A stretch of 64,000 bases of DNA, from positions 149,342 to 213,341 of the forward strand of contig JXTC01000001.1 of assembly GCA_002914845.1 (NCBI GenBank), written 5' to 3'. This document shows positions 24,060-35,637 of this stretch, one piece after another. The notes beneath the pieces are model-generated. The model was not told the DNA's origin and ran no database searches. It saw only the letters and a program-made list of their open reading frames with translations. Numbering within the stretch: position 1 is the stretch's first letter; each line of letters starts with the position of its first letter. The stretch is from Trema orientale (Eukaryota > Streptophyta > Magnoliopsida > Rosales > Cannabaceae). The position numbers were made by a program, and so were the translations under genes.

Positions 24060-24725
24060 CAATGAAGCAAAAAACAAGAATTGGGAGTACTGTACCAAAA
24101 GATTTGTGTAGTCTCGAATAATTTACAGTTGCATCGAGTAAATGAGTTATTCATGCAAGATTCGGAGCTCGGAAAAGGATTCAAATTTGATCATGTTTGG
24201 AATATGGTAAAAGATTTTGAAAAATTTAAAGATTACATCTCCACTGCAAGACAAGCTGCCGAAGTAAATAATCCCACTCATCACAGTCAAATAATCTCAC
24301 CCTGAATCTACTATATCAGCATCTCCTGGATTGTTATTATTTTCTCCGAATTTTAATGATGATGATTTTGGTGGTACTTCTTCTCAATGACCTGTTGGGG
24401 TGAAGAAAGCCAAATTAAAAAAAAAATGATGTTAGAAAAGACTTGTAGAGATATTAGAAAAGACCAACTTGGAAAGGCAGACATAAATAGATATTCGGCG
24501 GCAATATTTGGCCTATAAAGAAAGAAAAGAAGAAACCAAATTTTATTTCAAGACTTAATTTTTATCACTAATCCAAATATACGTGCGTATGTGTGAGTTG
24601 AACAAGCAAGAATTATACGAAAAAAAGCTCAAGAAGAAGAACAACGACAAAGGTTTTCTTATGCCACTAATGCTTCTGGCCAATATTTTAAAGAAATCGG
24701 AGGATTCAGATTTGATATACTAGAG
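24060..24725 (+). pseudogene. Decayed NAM-associated / PIF-Harbinger-linked protein
   Basis: The readable part at 24081-24302 encodes a peptide with ELGKGFKFDHVWNMVKDFEK and then TARQAAEVNNP. This is the pattern of the plant NAM-associated C-terminal domain family, which is often encoded next to or by PIF/Harbinger-type transposons. Beyond the stop near 24303, other frames continue homologous-looking sequence: DDDFGGTSSQ, GVKKAKLKKK, and near 24600 ELNKQELYEKKLKKK. The order is right but stops and frameshifts intervene, so the gene is dead. No transposase is recognisable nearby. Confidence 0.6.
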
Positions 24726-25469
24726 TACTAAATTATTACTCTAGTTTATATATTGGTATTACACTATATTTATTTTGCATTATGTTTAACGTTCGAGTGT
24801 AGTTTGAATATTATGTAATTAAAATATTCGAATTTAGTTTGAATATTATGTAATTTTAATGTCGAATGTTCGAGTTTATGTAATTTTATTGCATTATATG
24901 TATAATACATTCTGTATTTTGCATTAGTTTGAATATTATGTAATTTTAATGTTTAATAGTTGAGTTTGTGTAATGTTATTCCTTTATGTGTATATACATA
25001 TTTTTTGCATTATGTTTAGTATTCGAGTAATTTTAATATCATGTCATTTTAATTAATGTCTATGTATAGGTTTGATTTTTTTACATTGTAAATTGATATT
25101 TCACATATTTACTTATTAAATTTACTCCATATAAAATTAATCGTGAAATAATAACAAAGATATTTGATATAGAAAAAAAGAAGATTCTTATTTTTTGGTA
25201 GCAAAAAATTATTAATTTTGGCCAAAGTTAAAAAAACTATACCTCATTTGTGGGGTTTTTTGCAAATTAAAAAAATAAAAACAATAAAAGAGAAAAAAAA
25301 AAAAAGAAAACAAAAAGAGTTGGCATTTGTGGAATATACCATGCCAATATTGGCTTGGCCGCCAAATCCTCCTTTTACTGGTATTCATTGGAATAAAATT
25401 CCAAAAAATATTTTCATAAAATTATTTTCAAGAACACTTTTTGTAAAATCTAGGAACGCAGCGGAATTG
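24726..25469. other. AT-rich intergenic sequence
   Basis: The first half (24750-25030) is made of repeated TTTGAATATTATGTAATTTTAAT-like blocks, a loose tandem repeat. The second half is A-rich. No gene is supported. Confidence 0.4.
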
Positions 25470-27033
25470 GTTATTTAAAATTTTTCTCTTTATATTTCGG
25501 ATCGTGATCTAACATAAATTAACTTTTGATATAGACAAGAACAATACTCAGATTCACTCCACAACTTTCTTGTCTTCCTTTCTATTCTCGAAAGTCGTTT
25601 GATTGACCCAGTGGGTGTTCACCTTCTTAATTCCCAACAAAGAGATCCGCAGACGAACAAAAAGACAATCTTCTCGAACCGATTTCTCCGGGATGGTCGA
25701 AACACCAAGGATGGTGAATCTCCTAGTGCTGGCCGATTTTTCTCAATTTTTCCTCTCTTTGTTTTTCGTATGACACTCTCTTCTCAAGGGGTATTTTCAC
25801 GTGTAACTCATACCATTAACAGTTAGAGAACTTTTCTCTTAACTATAGAGAGATTAGTAAACCCTATTGTGCTTATTGGGCTTGTTGGGCTCAACTAATC
25901 ATCAAATAACTATTGGGCTTTAATTTGAGCTAGACAGGGGATCCGATAGATCCATAAAGTCCAAGCTCCAATAGATCACATACCCACAATTATAATTAAT
26001 TCATAATTATGATTGAGTCTTGTCCATTAATATTAGAACACACCACTATAGGCCCAATATTAAACTCTTGGACTAAATGTCATTTATTTTCTGTGAAGTA
26101 TATTATCAAATAATTAGTTCGATCCATTTAGCATATACTATACCTGTAGATGTACCCCCGATGCAATACCATAATAGCAAGGTGAAATTACCGTATTACC
26201 CCTCTAGTACATATTTACTTTTGAGTTGCCATTTTTCATCTAATGGATAATAGTTGACTACGGTGTTTGTATCTTCTTATACCAATACAGTCAAATTCAC
26301 GTAGTGAATACCGAGGCCCAGGTTTATATTATCCAAGTACTTGAAAAAACTTAAAGTGACATTATATGCATGGCGTCCATCATGAAAAATGTTCTACACG
26401 TTTCATATACCTTATCTTTCAAGATATCAGAGTTCGAACCATAAATCAGAACTAGTTCTTTAGTAACTCAAAAAGACAAAACACATAAAAATAAGTTCAT
26501 TAACTACTAGGATTAAGGTTTTCTACAATAGTACTAGATTAGTGAAATTAGAAATTTAATTTACAGTAATTAACCTTAAATTCTAATCCACTCGTTCATG
26601 TTCGATGCTGTTATAACTTTTTTTATAACACACTAGTGTTTCTATTCGAAGACTCACTTCAATAATTAGAGACTTCATTAATCAAATAGACAACACTACA
26701 TTTTATGGCATAGTAGAGTATTCCATCTTTAATATGCAGAACACGAACAATTTAATTTAGACATAATGAAATAAAGAATATAATGTCTCCCACATATGAA
26801 CTCATCATATGAATAATTCTTTATTACTCATTATATGTCTCAAAATCTTTAGATGTTTGCATAAAATAAACATAGACATCACATGTATATCAATAGGACA
26901 TAAGTGAAATAGAAATTCATAACATGGAATTTATTAACAATAAATAGATAACAAATAATCCGATAAATAAATTGTTTATAATGTCAAAATTATAAACTGC
27001 TTTATAGGACATCATTCCAATACCTTTCCCACG
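25470..27033 (-). mobile_element. Copia-like LTR, probably solo, minus orientation
   Basis: The part from about 25890 to 27033 is the diverged reverse complement of 62893-64000. The element's 5' end is near 27033, matching the TGTTGGGAATATGCCC start of the other copy. The stretch reading AATTCCGCTGCG on the minus strand near 25460-25475 is typical of the 3' end region of plant Ty1/copia LTRs. No gag-pol lies on either side, so a solo LTR or decayed remnant is likely. The left limit is approximate. Confidence 0.6.
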
Positions 27034-27284
27034 CTATTTGATCTTAAAGGTTATATTATGTTTTCACCCCAGTGCGTGTAAAATCTATAATATGACTCTC
27101 AAACTATTAAAAATTACAAATTTATCCCCTAAACCACTTAAATTGTCATTTGTAGGGTAAACAAACATAAAATAACAAATGTCACAATTTAAAATGTTTA
27201 TTTAGAACTTATATAACAACGAAATGACAGTTTCAATGACTCAAGGATAAAGTTCAAATTTTTTGACATGCCATTTCGTCTATA

Positions 27285-29178
27285 ATTGGTATTTCGGGAC
27301 CAGCTCTTGACATCAAATATTTGGGATTACCTCTGTTCCGGTCTAGCAAAAAACGTCATGACTTCCACTTAATTCTTGATTGACTTGATTCCAAGCTTAC
27401 TGGATGGAAAGCAAAAACCTTCTCTAAATCGGGTCGTGCGACTATGATTAAATCGGTTGCTATTTCGCTTCTATTTTATACAATGCAATCTACAGGGCTT
27501 CCTACTTCCAGCTTGAATAAGTTTGATTATCTTACGCGGAAATTCTGGTTGGGTCATTCTGATGTGAAAAGATTATTGAATTTGAAGTACTAGAATGATC
27601 TGTGTTTGCTCAAAGCATTGAGAGGACTAGGTTTTAGGAAATCAACTGAAATGAATGTTGCTCTAATGGCTAAATGAAGTTGGCAACTTCTTTCTGGCCA
27701 CAGTTCTCTCTGTTGTGACGTTCCAAAGTCCAAGTATTTAAGGAATTCAGATTTTACTCAGGCTACCTCTTGTAATTCAGACTCCTAGTTTTGGAAGTTA
27801 GTCATTAAAGCCCGACAATGGGTTATACAAGTGGCCTGCAAAGCAGTTAGTCATGGTCATTCCATACATAAATGGAAAGACCCATGGGTCCCCTATTACC
27901 CTGGTTTTAGACATACTCCTCTAAGGAGCAAGAGAAGATGTTTCGTATATATAGCTGACTTCATCACTGAAAGCAGCACGTGGAATATTCCTAAACTTAG
28001 GCTCTGTTTTGATTAGGCTGCTATTAATGTAATTTGTAAAATTGATATTACATAGGGAGCCCGACCAGACAAATGGATTTGGACCAAGAATGACAATGGC
28101 AGATTCACTACTAAGTCTGCCTACTTGTTACAGGCTTTGCATAGAGCCCATAATGTTACCCAAGGAATGGATGAAGTTGTGGAACTCTAAAATCTATGAA
28201 CGACATAAAATATTATGGTAGCAGATTCTCTTGAATGCCCTTCCGGTCCGATCCCGTATCAATTCTATTTTCTGAGTTCAGGACTTATCTTGTCCACTGT
28301 GTCAAAGATGCCTTAAGAGCTTGGATCACCTATTTCTTTCGTGTGATTTCGCAAGCTGAATATGGATAACATCTCCTTGGGCTATTTTCATAACTAGAAG
28401 ATCTATTTCTTCCTGTTTGGAATGGCTTAAATTCATCTGGAATTTGAATGGCTATGGGGTAAATAGTGCTAAAGTCCTCCTCTATGTATCCATTGCTATG
28501 GACCACATTTGGATGATGCGTAATTTAGTGGTCCACGATAATACCAAACATGGTATTGCAGCTTGCTTGAGATCTATCTCATCCTCCTACTCCATATTTT
28601 CAGAAGGGCTCCTCCCTCCTCGTACGTCATCAAGGACGAATGAACGGCTAACCCCTCCTGAAGGGTGGGTTAATGTGAACTTCGATGTAACTATAGGGAG
28701 TAATGCGATGATGCTTGCCTCAGTTGCTCATGACCACAACGGATCGGTTCTATTTGCAGTAACTAGCAAAGCAGTTCCTTTGTCCTCCTTGGTAGGGAAA
28801 TGCCATGCGGCTTTGCTTGCCTTGTTCGAAGCTTCCAAAAGGAACCATCAGTTCTGCATTATTGAAGGTGACTCTGAGATTATTATCTCCAATCTGAATG
28901 GTAATCTTTCTAACTGAGAAATAACAAACTCTGTGGATGCTGCCAAGGCTCTTAGCCATAGATTTCTCGGAGTAACTTTTACTTTTATGCCTAGAGATTG
29001 TAATTTCTATGCCCATAATCCAACTAAATGGGCTTTGCCATGTAATTTCACTGGAGCTGTCAAACTTGATATTGTACCTAGTACAATCTTTTGTAACTTG
29101 GTTGAATGGGACCCTCGTAGTTATTGAGGTCTTGGGTTTTGAATAAAATTGACGATTTTCACCTAAAAAAAAAAAAAA
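27285..29178 (+). mobile_element. 5'-truncated L1-type LINE with RNase H domain, dead
   Basis: The remnant starts inside the reverse-transcriptase C-terminal region (DIKYLGLPLF, then GWKAKTFSKSGR at about 27410). It continues through a zf-RVT-like zinc-binding region near 28070-28370 (including LLNALPVRSRINSIF and CPLCQRC). It ends with an RNase H-like domain (28650-29125; NVNFDVTIGS, EGDSEIIISNLNG, FTFMPRDCN). A poly(A) tail follows at 29163-29178. Stops at about 27592, 27675 and 27786 are TAG or TGA at Trp-like positions. The 5' part (endonuclease and most of the RT) is missing, as usual for truncated LINEs. Confidence 0.85.
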
Positions 29179-29331
29179 GAAAAAAACAAACAAGTAACAA
29201 CTAGTTTATATTAGTGTAGGGTGGGAAGAAAAAAGAAAGTATAAAAAGGAAAAAAGAAAGACGTAAGGGGAAAGCAAAGAAGTTATAAGGAGACTTGAAG
29301 GCATAACAAATCCAGAAGCAGAACAGTTGAC

Positions 29332-29574
29332 ATGTCCTTTTTAGCTTCTTTGTCCACCCACCCAAGTTTTCAAACCTCTAAGTTCTTTCCCTTCCATAAT
29401 TACCAACATAAAATTCAACTGTTTCCTTTTGCGCTTTTACCTTCTCTCAAACAGTTAAAATTCCAGATGGCTTTAAATACGATGCAGAAGAATGACCTGG
29501 CAAATCCAATTTTCTCACCAAATTATTCATGTAAGTACAAAAAAATATACAAAAAAAAAAAAATCAGGTTTTAA
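29332..29574 (+). CDS. Possible first exon of an unidentified gene
   Basis: An ATG-started frame encodes a Ser/Phe/Lys-rich N-terminus (MSFLASLSTHPSFQTSKFF) of a kind seen in organelle transit peptides. It reaches a good splice donor, TTCAT|GTAAGT, at about 29531. No continuing exon with recognisable coding character was found in the next 800 bases, so this is either a broken gene or chance. The family is not recognised. Confidence 0.25.
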   Translation: MSFLASLSTHPSFQTSKFFPFHNYQHKIQLFPFALLPSLKQLKFQMALNTMQKNDLANPIFSPNYSCKYKKIYKKKKIRF

Positions 29575-29579
29575 AAGTA

Positions 29580-30300
29580 AGCCTCTTTAACTTTCTTTTT
29601 TTCTCATAAAAGTTTTATGTTAGGAACATGTGCCCCGACTGGCTTTTGATCAATAAACGAGTTCAAATTTTGGTTCCAATTTTAAGATAACAATGCTTAG
29701 ATTCAACAAAGTAAAAAATAAAAAATAAAAAATTTACAAAAGTGTCCTCATTTAAAGCTGCGAAGAAAAATGGTTGGTAAAGTGAGTTTCTTCTCAGAAT
29801 ATGTCCAAGCTTGTTAGGTGTTTTTTCAGTATGTGCATGTGTGTTATTCAGCTTCTATATAATAAAATAAGCCGTATACACATGAAAAGAAATGCTGCAT
29901 AAAATATAAAAGTTAGTATATCACTCACCTCTTAGTCAGAATTAGTTGGTCTTTAACAAAATTAAAAGCTACGACTCGATGGCGTGGACCAGTATGTACG
30001 ATTCTAAATTCTTTAATCAACTTAACTGCTTTTGTTTCAAAAAAAAAAAAAAAAAACATAAAAAATAAAAGGAGGAAAATTTCGAATAAGATCACCAAAG
30101 AAACTTCGTGGCGTATGTAACCAAACACACAACATTAACATGTAACCAAAAGGTGTACTTAATGTCACCAGCAAAGCATTAATAATTTCATTCAAGCAAA
30201 AAAAAAAAAAAAAGCATTAATAATTTCAAAATTGATAAAATATAGAGAAATCAAATTATTTTCTCATTACAAAACTTACCAAAATTGCTCATATATTAAA
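29580..30300. other. Intergenic sequence
   Basis: The DNA is AT-rich with several A runs (30040-30056, 30199-30214). No gene, RNA or bounded repeat is visible. Confidence 0.5.
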
Positions 30301-30581
30301 GCCAGGCACATAATTTCAAAGTTAGGGGGGGCAGGAAACGTAAACTGAAAGGGCCCGTGGGGTGGGACCCAGTTAGAGCGTGCCTTTCATAAAGTGCCAG
30401 CTCAGCTTTTGACCAGTTTTTGAGATGGTCCAAGATTTGCATTGTACAAGGCAAAGCCTCCTCGATTTGCCCTTTCCATTCCCCGGTCTCCGGTTTGACC
30501 ACTTGATTGCAGAGAGACGATTCCTCCCCTCCGCTCCCCTCCCTCGTGCACCCGCTTTACACCTGGCCATTCAACTCCCGC

Positions 30582-30589
30582 CACGTGTC
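30582..30589 (+). promoter_or_regulatory. G-box / ABRE-like motif upstream of the PUB gene
   Basis: CACGTGTC lies in a GC-richer stretch about 1.4 kb before the start codon of the U-box gene. ACGTGTC is the core of ABA-response elements bound by bZIP factors. Activity is not shown by sequence alone. Confidence 0.35.
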
Positions 30590-30725
30590 CACCAAGACCG
30601 TGCGTATCCGTCACTTTCGCTCTGGCTTAAGTCCTCATTGATGATTTAATTAATCGACTTTGGGTACTAATAAAAGCAGAGATGGAAGTGCGAAAATGTA
30701 ATTATTAGTAAAATAATCATCTCAC

Positions 30726-31751
30726 TCCCTCTCTCTCTCTCTCTTTTCTGCTGAACAGGACAGTGGGTTTTGGTGGTCCCCACATTGGACAGTGTTGATT
30801 GCCTCCAATTGACGGCAAGTTTTGCAGATCAGTCCCTCCCCACAGTCAAATTTACGCAACTGGGTCCCTCGACCCCCCACTAGATAAATTCTTATTATAT
30901 GTACGCATTGCCCTGACCGAGGGCGCGATTGCACGTGCGGTGCACGGTCGTCAAGGGTTTGAATTGAAGTTTGAACAATTGAACCACACACCGGTTGTAG
31001 CCAGTTTACTCCCAGTAATCTTTCTACTTTCCCGAGAAAATTTAGAAAAGAAATTTTTTATTTTTATTTTTTCATTTATTTCTTCTGTGGGTTTCCGTCA
31101 CTCACCCGCTCGCCCCCACAGGAAGACCAGCAGTGAGGAGAGTCAGGGAGACTCTGCAGAAGAATAGCTTTTTCCTTTCTCTTCTGCTTTCTTCTTACTC
31201 TTTCTATCCATGTCTCTCTCTCTCTCTCTCTCTCTAGAAACTTTGGTCTTGGTTCTGAGCTTTTTCTATCCATCATATTCTTTTTCGTGTCTTTTTTTGA
31301 ATACTTGTACGTCAATCTTTTGAATTATGACGAAATTTTGAGATTTGGCTAACTGGGTATTACTGTTTTGCAATGAGTGAGTGATTTTATCCCAACTTTC
31401 TTTTGTTCCCCTGATCTGGAGTTTATGATTTCCAACTTTTTATTGAGCTTGAAGAGGAAGTGATAGCTTTGGTATTGGAGAAGGAGATTACAACAACAAC
31501 AACAACAACAACAGCATCATGTCCTAGATTTGATGATGAAGATTGTAGTAGTAGTAGCAGTAGTAGTGGTAGTGGTGGCAGTGTAGAAGGTGGGCCTTTT
31601 TTGACCAAAGTTGAAAGAGATCAGAAAGCAAAAGTGAAGCAAGTGAGAAGGTATCTTTGATGGTCTTTGTTGCTCGTAGTTGTTAATGAGAAGCATTATA
31701 GCCTAAGAAAGCGAGAGGTAGAGAGAGAAAAAAGTGTTAAGGAAAAAAGAA

Positions 31752-31787
<36 letters not shown>

Positions 31788-31943
31788 ATTTTCTTTCATT
31801 TTCTTGTTTTTTAACTTTACCACACGTTTCTTGTCCTGTGGATGTGACGGGACGAAGATGGGTCTTCAAGGGCAATTCTTGTTGTTTCCTCTCATGGATA
31901 TTTGAGGACAAGTTCTTTTCTTCTTCTTCTTCTTCTTCTTATT
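30726..31943 (+). repeat. Cluster of microsatellites in the PUB promoter/leader
   Basis: Six short simple repeats lie in this 1.2-kb span. They are CT tracts at about 30726-30743, 31208-31233 and 31759-31786; ACA at about 31490-31513; GTA/GTG near 31545-31585; and TTC at about 31917-31940. CT-rich and TTC-rich tracts are common in plant leaders. Confidence 0.8.
31425..31905 (+). promoter_or_regulatory. Several short upstream ORFs in the PUB leader
   Basis: Short ATG-started frames precede the main start: 31425-31463, 31519-31527, 31533-31586 (Val-rich), 31660-31686, 31686-31706, 31842-31847 (ATG directly followed by TGA) and 31858-31905. The stop of the fourth and the start of the fifth overlap as TAATG. 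Whether all are in the mature leader depends on the transcript start and on a possible leader intron from AAG|GTATCT at 31651. Confidence 0.4.
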
Positions 31944-31994
31944 TTCACTCATTGAGGGTTTCATTCGCTAAATCTTTCAAAAGGGTATCTGAAA

Positions 31995-33356
31995 ATGCCG
32001 ATTTACCAGCCACCTAGCCGGAGAAGAGGTGGGGATGTGAAGCTCGATGTGGCCGAAGGTGGGCAAATTCTGGATCTGGAAACCGCCGTCAAAGATGGGA
32101 TTCTGGGCGGTGGCGGTGGCGGAGGGCTGGTTTCCTGTGGTGGTGCTGAAAAGTTGGATCTGACTAAGATTATTGAGGAGCTTGAGTCGGTTGAAGTTGT
32201 TCCTTCGGTGTTTATTTGCCCAATCTCGTTGGAGCCAATGCAAGACCCGGTGACCCTTTGTACAGGCCAGACTTATGAGAGAGCAAACATTGTCAAATGG
32301 TTCTCTTTTGGCCATTACACTTGTCCCACTACGATGCAAGAGCTTTGGGACGAGTCCATTACGCCTAACAAGACCCTTCACCAGCTGATTCACAGCTGGT
32401 TTTCGCAGAAGTACTTGGCCATGAAGAAGAGGTCGGAAGATGTACAAGGAAGGGCTTTGGAGCTCTTGGAGACGCTCAAGAAAGTCAAGGGTCAAGCTCG
32501 AGTTCAAACTCTCAAGCAGCTTAGACAGGTGGTGAACACTCATGGCTCGGCTAAGAGGACGACGGTTGACAATGGCGGTGTTGCTTTGATCTCTTCTCTT
32601 CTGGGTCCGTTCACTTCACACGCAGTTGGGTCGGAAGCCATTGGGACTCTGGTGAATTTGGATCTTAGCTCGGACTCGAAGTCGAATCTTATGCAACCGG
32701 CGAAGATATCTTTAATGGTTGACATGTTGAATGAAGGGTCTATGGAGACCAAGATCAATTGCGCGAAATTGATCGAAACATTGATACAGGGCAAGGATTT
32801 CGACTCCGAAATTGTTTCGAGTTTGAGTCTTGTGGTTGGATTATTGAGGTTAGTGAAGGATAAGAGACACCCTGATGGGGTCTTACCGGCGCTCAGTTTG
32901 TTGCACGCCATGTGTTCGCATAAATGCGTCAAGAACTCAGCGATGAGCGTTGGGGCAGTCCCTCAGCTGGTTGAGGTTTTGCCTAGTTTGAATAATGAAT
33001 GCTTGGAGTTTTGCCTTTGTATTTTGGAAAATTTGTCGACAATTCCTGAAGGAAGATTGGCTTTGAAAGAATGTCCCAGCACAATTCCAAACCTGGTTAG
33101 ATTATTGATGAAAGTCTCTGAGGGCTGTACTCAGCTTGCGCTATCAATCTTATGGGTTGTTTGTAAGCTTTCCCCTGAAGAAGGTGCTTCAATGGCGGTT
33201 GAAGCAGGTTTGGCGGCCAAGCTTCTTCTAGTGATTCAGAGTGGTTGTGACTCAGTATTGAAGCAAAGAGCCTCTGAGCTCTTGAAGTTGTGTAGTCTAA
33301 ATTACACTGCTACACTCTTCATTTCCAAGTGTAAGCTTACAAGGACCATACAATGA
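31995..33356 (+). CDS. PUB30: U-box E3 ubiquitin ligase, PUB30/PUB31 type
   Basis: An intronless 453-residue frame begins at the ATG at 31995. The N-terminus has MPIYQPPSRRRGG and LDLETAVKDGILGGG, both typical of the PUB30/PUB31 clade. A U-box spans about residues 70-144 (FICPISLEPMQDPVTL, then GQTYER, HYTCPTT, TPNKTLHQLI), the E2-binding fold that lacks zinc ligands. The rest, about residues 150-450, is helical with ARM-type repeats (GGVALISSLLG, GAVPQLVEVLP, AGLAAKLLLVIQ) and ends KCKLTRTIQ. The expected role is transfer of ubiquitin from E2 to substrates bound by the ARM region; clade members have been linked to salt and ABA responses. Length and motifs are those of an intact gene. Choosing PUB30 over PUB31 is not possible from sequence alone. 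Confidence 0.93.
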   Translation: MPIYQPPSRRRGGDVKLDVAEGGQILDLETAVKDGILGGGGGGGLVSCGGAEKLDLTKIIEELESVEVVPSVFICPISLEPMQDPVTLCTGQTYERANIVKWFSFGHYTCPTTMQELWDESITPNKTLHQLIHSWFSQKYLAMKKRSEDVQGRALELLETLKKVKGQARVQTLKQLRQVVNTHGSAKRTTVDNGGVALISSLLGPFTSHAVGSEAIGTLVNLDLSSDSKSNLMQPAKISLMVDMLNEGSMETKINCAKLIETLIQGKDFDSEIVSSLSLVVGLLRLVKDKRHPDGVLPALSLLHAMCSHKCVKNSAMSVGAVPQLVEVLPSLNNECLEFCLCILENLSTIPEGRLALKECPSTIPNLVRLLMKVSEGCTQLALSILWVVCKLSPEEGASMAVEAGLAAKLLLVIQSGCDSVLKQRASELLKLCSLNYTATLFISKCKLTRTIQ

Positions 33357-35628
33357 AGAAAAAATGTGGGAATAATTTGTTCATATACATATTTTCTTAT
33401 ATAATTCCTTGATTCCAAAACTGATAAAAGGAGCTGAGGGGCTCGGCTCGCGGACCAAGCACAATCCAAGACAATACTCGGTTTGAGGTTCTAGGTTTCC
33501 TTTCCTTCTGCTCGTGTACATTGAAAAGAAGTACTTTGATTCTGTAAATTGTTTCATTGTCAAAAAGCATCATAATGCGGGTTTAGCGCTATTTTACGTT
33601 CTTACTTTGTTACAGATCGATAGTCTCTATAAGATAAGTTTTGCCTTTTTGTCATTGAATTTTTGAACGTTTCAATCCGGGTTCAGTTCTCTTTTCTCTC
33701 TTTTTTTCTTCTTTTTCTTTTTTTTTTTTGGTGAACAATTGGACGCCTGTCCTTGAATTTGATCAGTCCATTCCTTCATTCCACTAGACATTTTGTATAT
33801 ATGATGCTATCTTTGTCCAGTGAAATTGTGAGTTTTAAGGGAATGACATGTTGGCATGTCACTTGATGTAGTTTTCTACTACTTGTAAAGCGAGGGCTGA
33901 AATGTTACTAAGATCCATTTATGGTTTAGTTATCTTTAGTTTGAAATTTATTTGCTCTCTCTTTGACTAAATGAGCAGTAAAGCCAAAAGTGGTCTTGCA
34001 GAATGTTGCCTTTATCATTCGTGGAAGTTGCCGTAGACAGAAATTCTTGTTATCTCTCCAAGTTTCACAAATGTCACGCTTGAATGACTACTTTTGTTCA
34101 TCCTCGAAAGGTTTATCAGCTGTGTTCTTTTGGAAAAAAAATGAGAGAAGTCCAATGCTTATCCAGTAAGAGTAATTATAGCAAATGGGTCTTTTTTTTA
34201 CGCTGCATTATATGTCCCTGGTAATGACCGTTTATATCAGTTGATATGTTAGGTCGTCTAGTATATCAGTTTCATACTAATGTTATAAAATTGAGTCTCT
34301 GATATTTGATATACATTAATTCAAACTGATATATTCACTCATTTTGTAAAGTGAAAAAACGATCATTTCGTAGTCCGTATCAATGACACATATGAGGTCC
34401 TAATCTTTTCTTCCCAACAACTGTGCCACTCCAAAGAGAGAACAAAGAAGAAAAAGAGAAAGCCAACGTGTGAAGAAGACAAAAGACAGACAGCTGGCCA
34501 CGCGATCATGTCCGCTGACTCGAACTCAAGATAGGTGTCATGCTGAAACTCATCCAAAAATGGAATAGGGAGACAGTTTTGTTCTCTTGAATTATAAGAA
34601 CCTACCCTTAAACCAACCTACTATAGATGAATTAATTAGATTGAAATTTATGATCATTACAGCAAAGGGTTCTTTCTTGTTTATTGGAAGTAAAACAAGA
34701 TTAACAAAAAATAGAACGAAGGGTATGTGTACATTTTCAATGAAGAGTTCAAATAAAGGATTGTTTACTTGTATTCAATGCAGGGTCAAATTTCAACTTA
34801 ATGAACCAGATTTGGTTGCGTATTTATGAACTCCCAAGAGTTTAGACTATTCAGTTTGGAGGTAGATCAAATCGGCCAAGTCTTTGGGGTCTGAAGGGCC
34901 CTCAGTTTCTTGTCACGAATGAGTGCATAGAGTGATAAAGACACACCTTCAATCTCGACATGGAAATAATAATTATAATAATAATTAAGCACTTGAATTG
35001 TTGTTTGAAAAGACACTTTGAATTCTTGTCTCCATTAAAAGGAGAGCAGCCAAGAACCAGAAGTGTTACAGAAATAGACCCAAAAATTTTACCCAATCTT
35101 GGCGATGTTTACTAATCCAAGAAAGTGTAGTTTTCTGTTCATGGTCTCATTTTAATGGTCAGAGATGAAAATTTACTTCCGCTTGGGTAATGGTTTCCGA
35201 AAGAAAGTTTCCTTTTACCACAATGTGGATATAAAAGGGGAATCAGGTCATACCGTATTAATAATTGAAAATTTTACCTGGTGAGTAACTCGTACGACTT
35301 ATGAAATTACATAATCGTTGGTGATCACAATGTACTAAAATATTTGTTGATTGAAAAAAGAGAGAATAATGACAGAGTTACCAAAATTTTGTACTAAAAG
35401 TTATATAATTAAAAATAATATCACATTAGTATAAATTTTTCGTGCAAAATTTTGATATTCCAATCTTTACCCAGAAAAAAATTGAGATTTTTCGATTTTC
35501 TTATTTTTACCGTATATTTCACATGGGTACCCGGACAGAAGCCCAAAACTTAAAAGAATCAATAGGTCATTCCAGATACATTAATGGGGTTCAAACTTAG
35601 TGGCTGTGGTTTCTTTCTCCTTTAGGCC
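33357..35628. other. 3' region of the PUB gene and intergenic sequence
   Basis: The first few hundred bases are probably 3' untranslated sequence. The rest is AT-rich, without a gene I can support. A repeated GATATATCAGTT-like motif occurs near 34235-34330. Confidence 0.4.
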
Positions 35629-35637
35629 TGACATTTA

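Noticed and set aside
28750..29193. Minus-strand frame across the L1 RNase H region
   Set aside because: It is antisense to a recognisable RNase H-like domain and begins in the poly(A) tract.
31460..31660. Open frame with Thr and Ser runs before the PUB gene
   Set aside because: It has no ATG at its start and its length comes from the ACA and GTA microsatellites; I list the ATG-started short uORFs instead.
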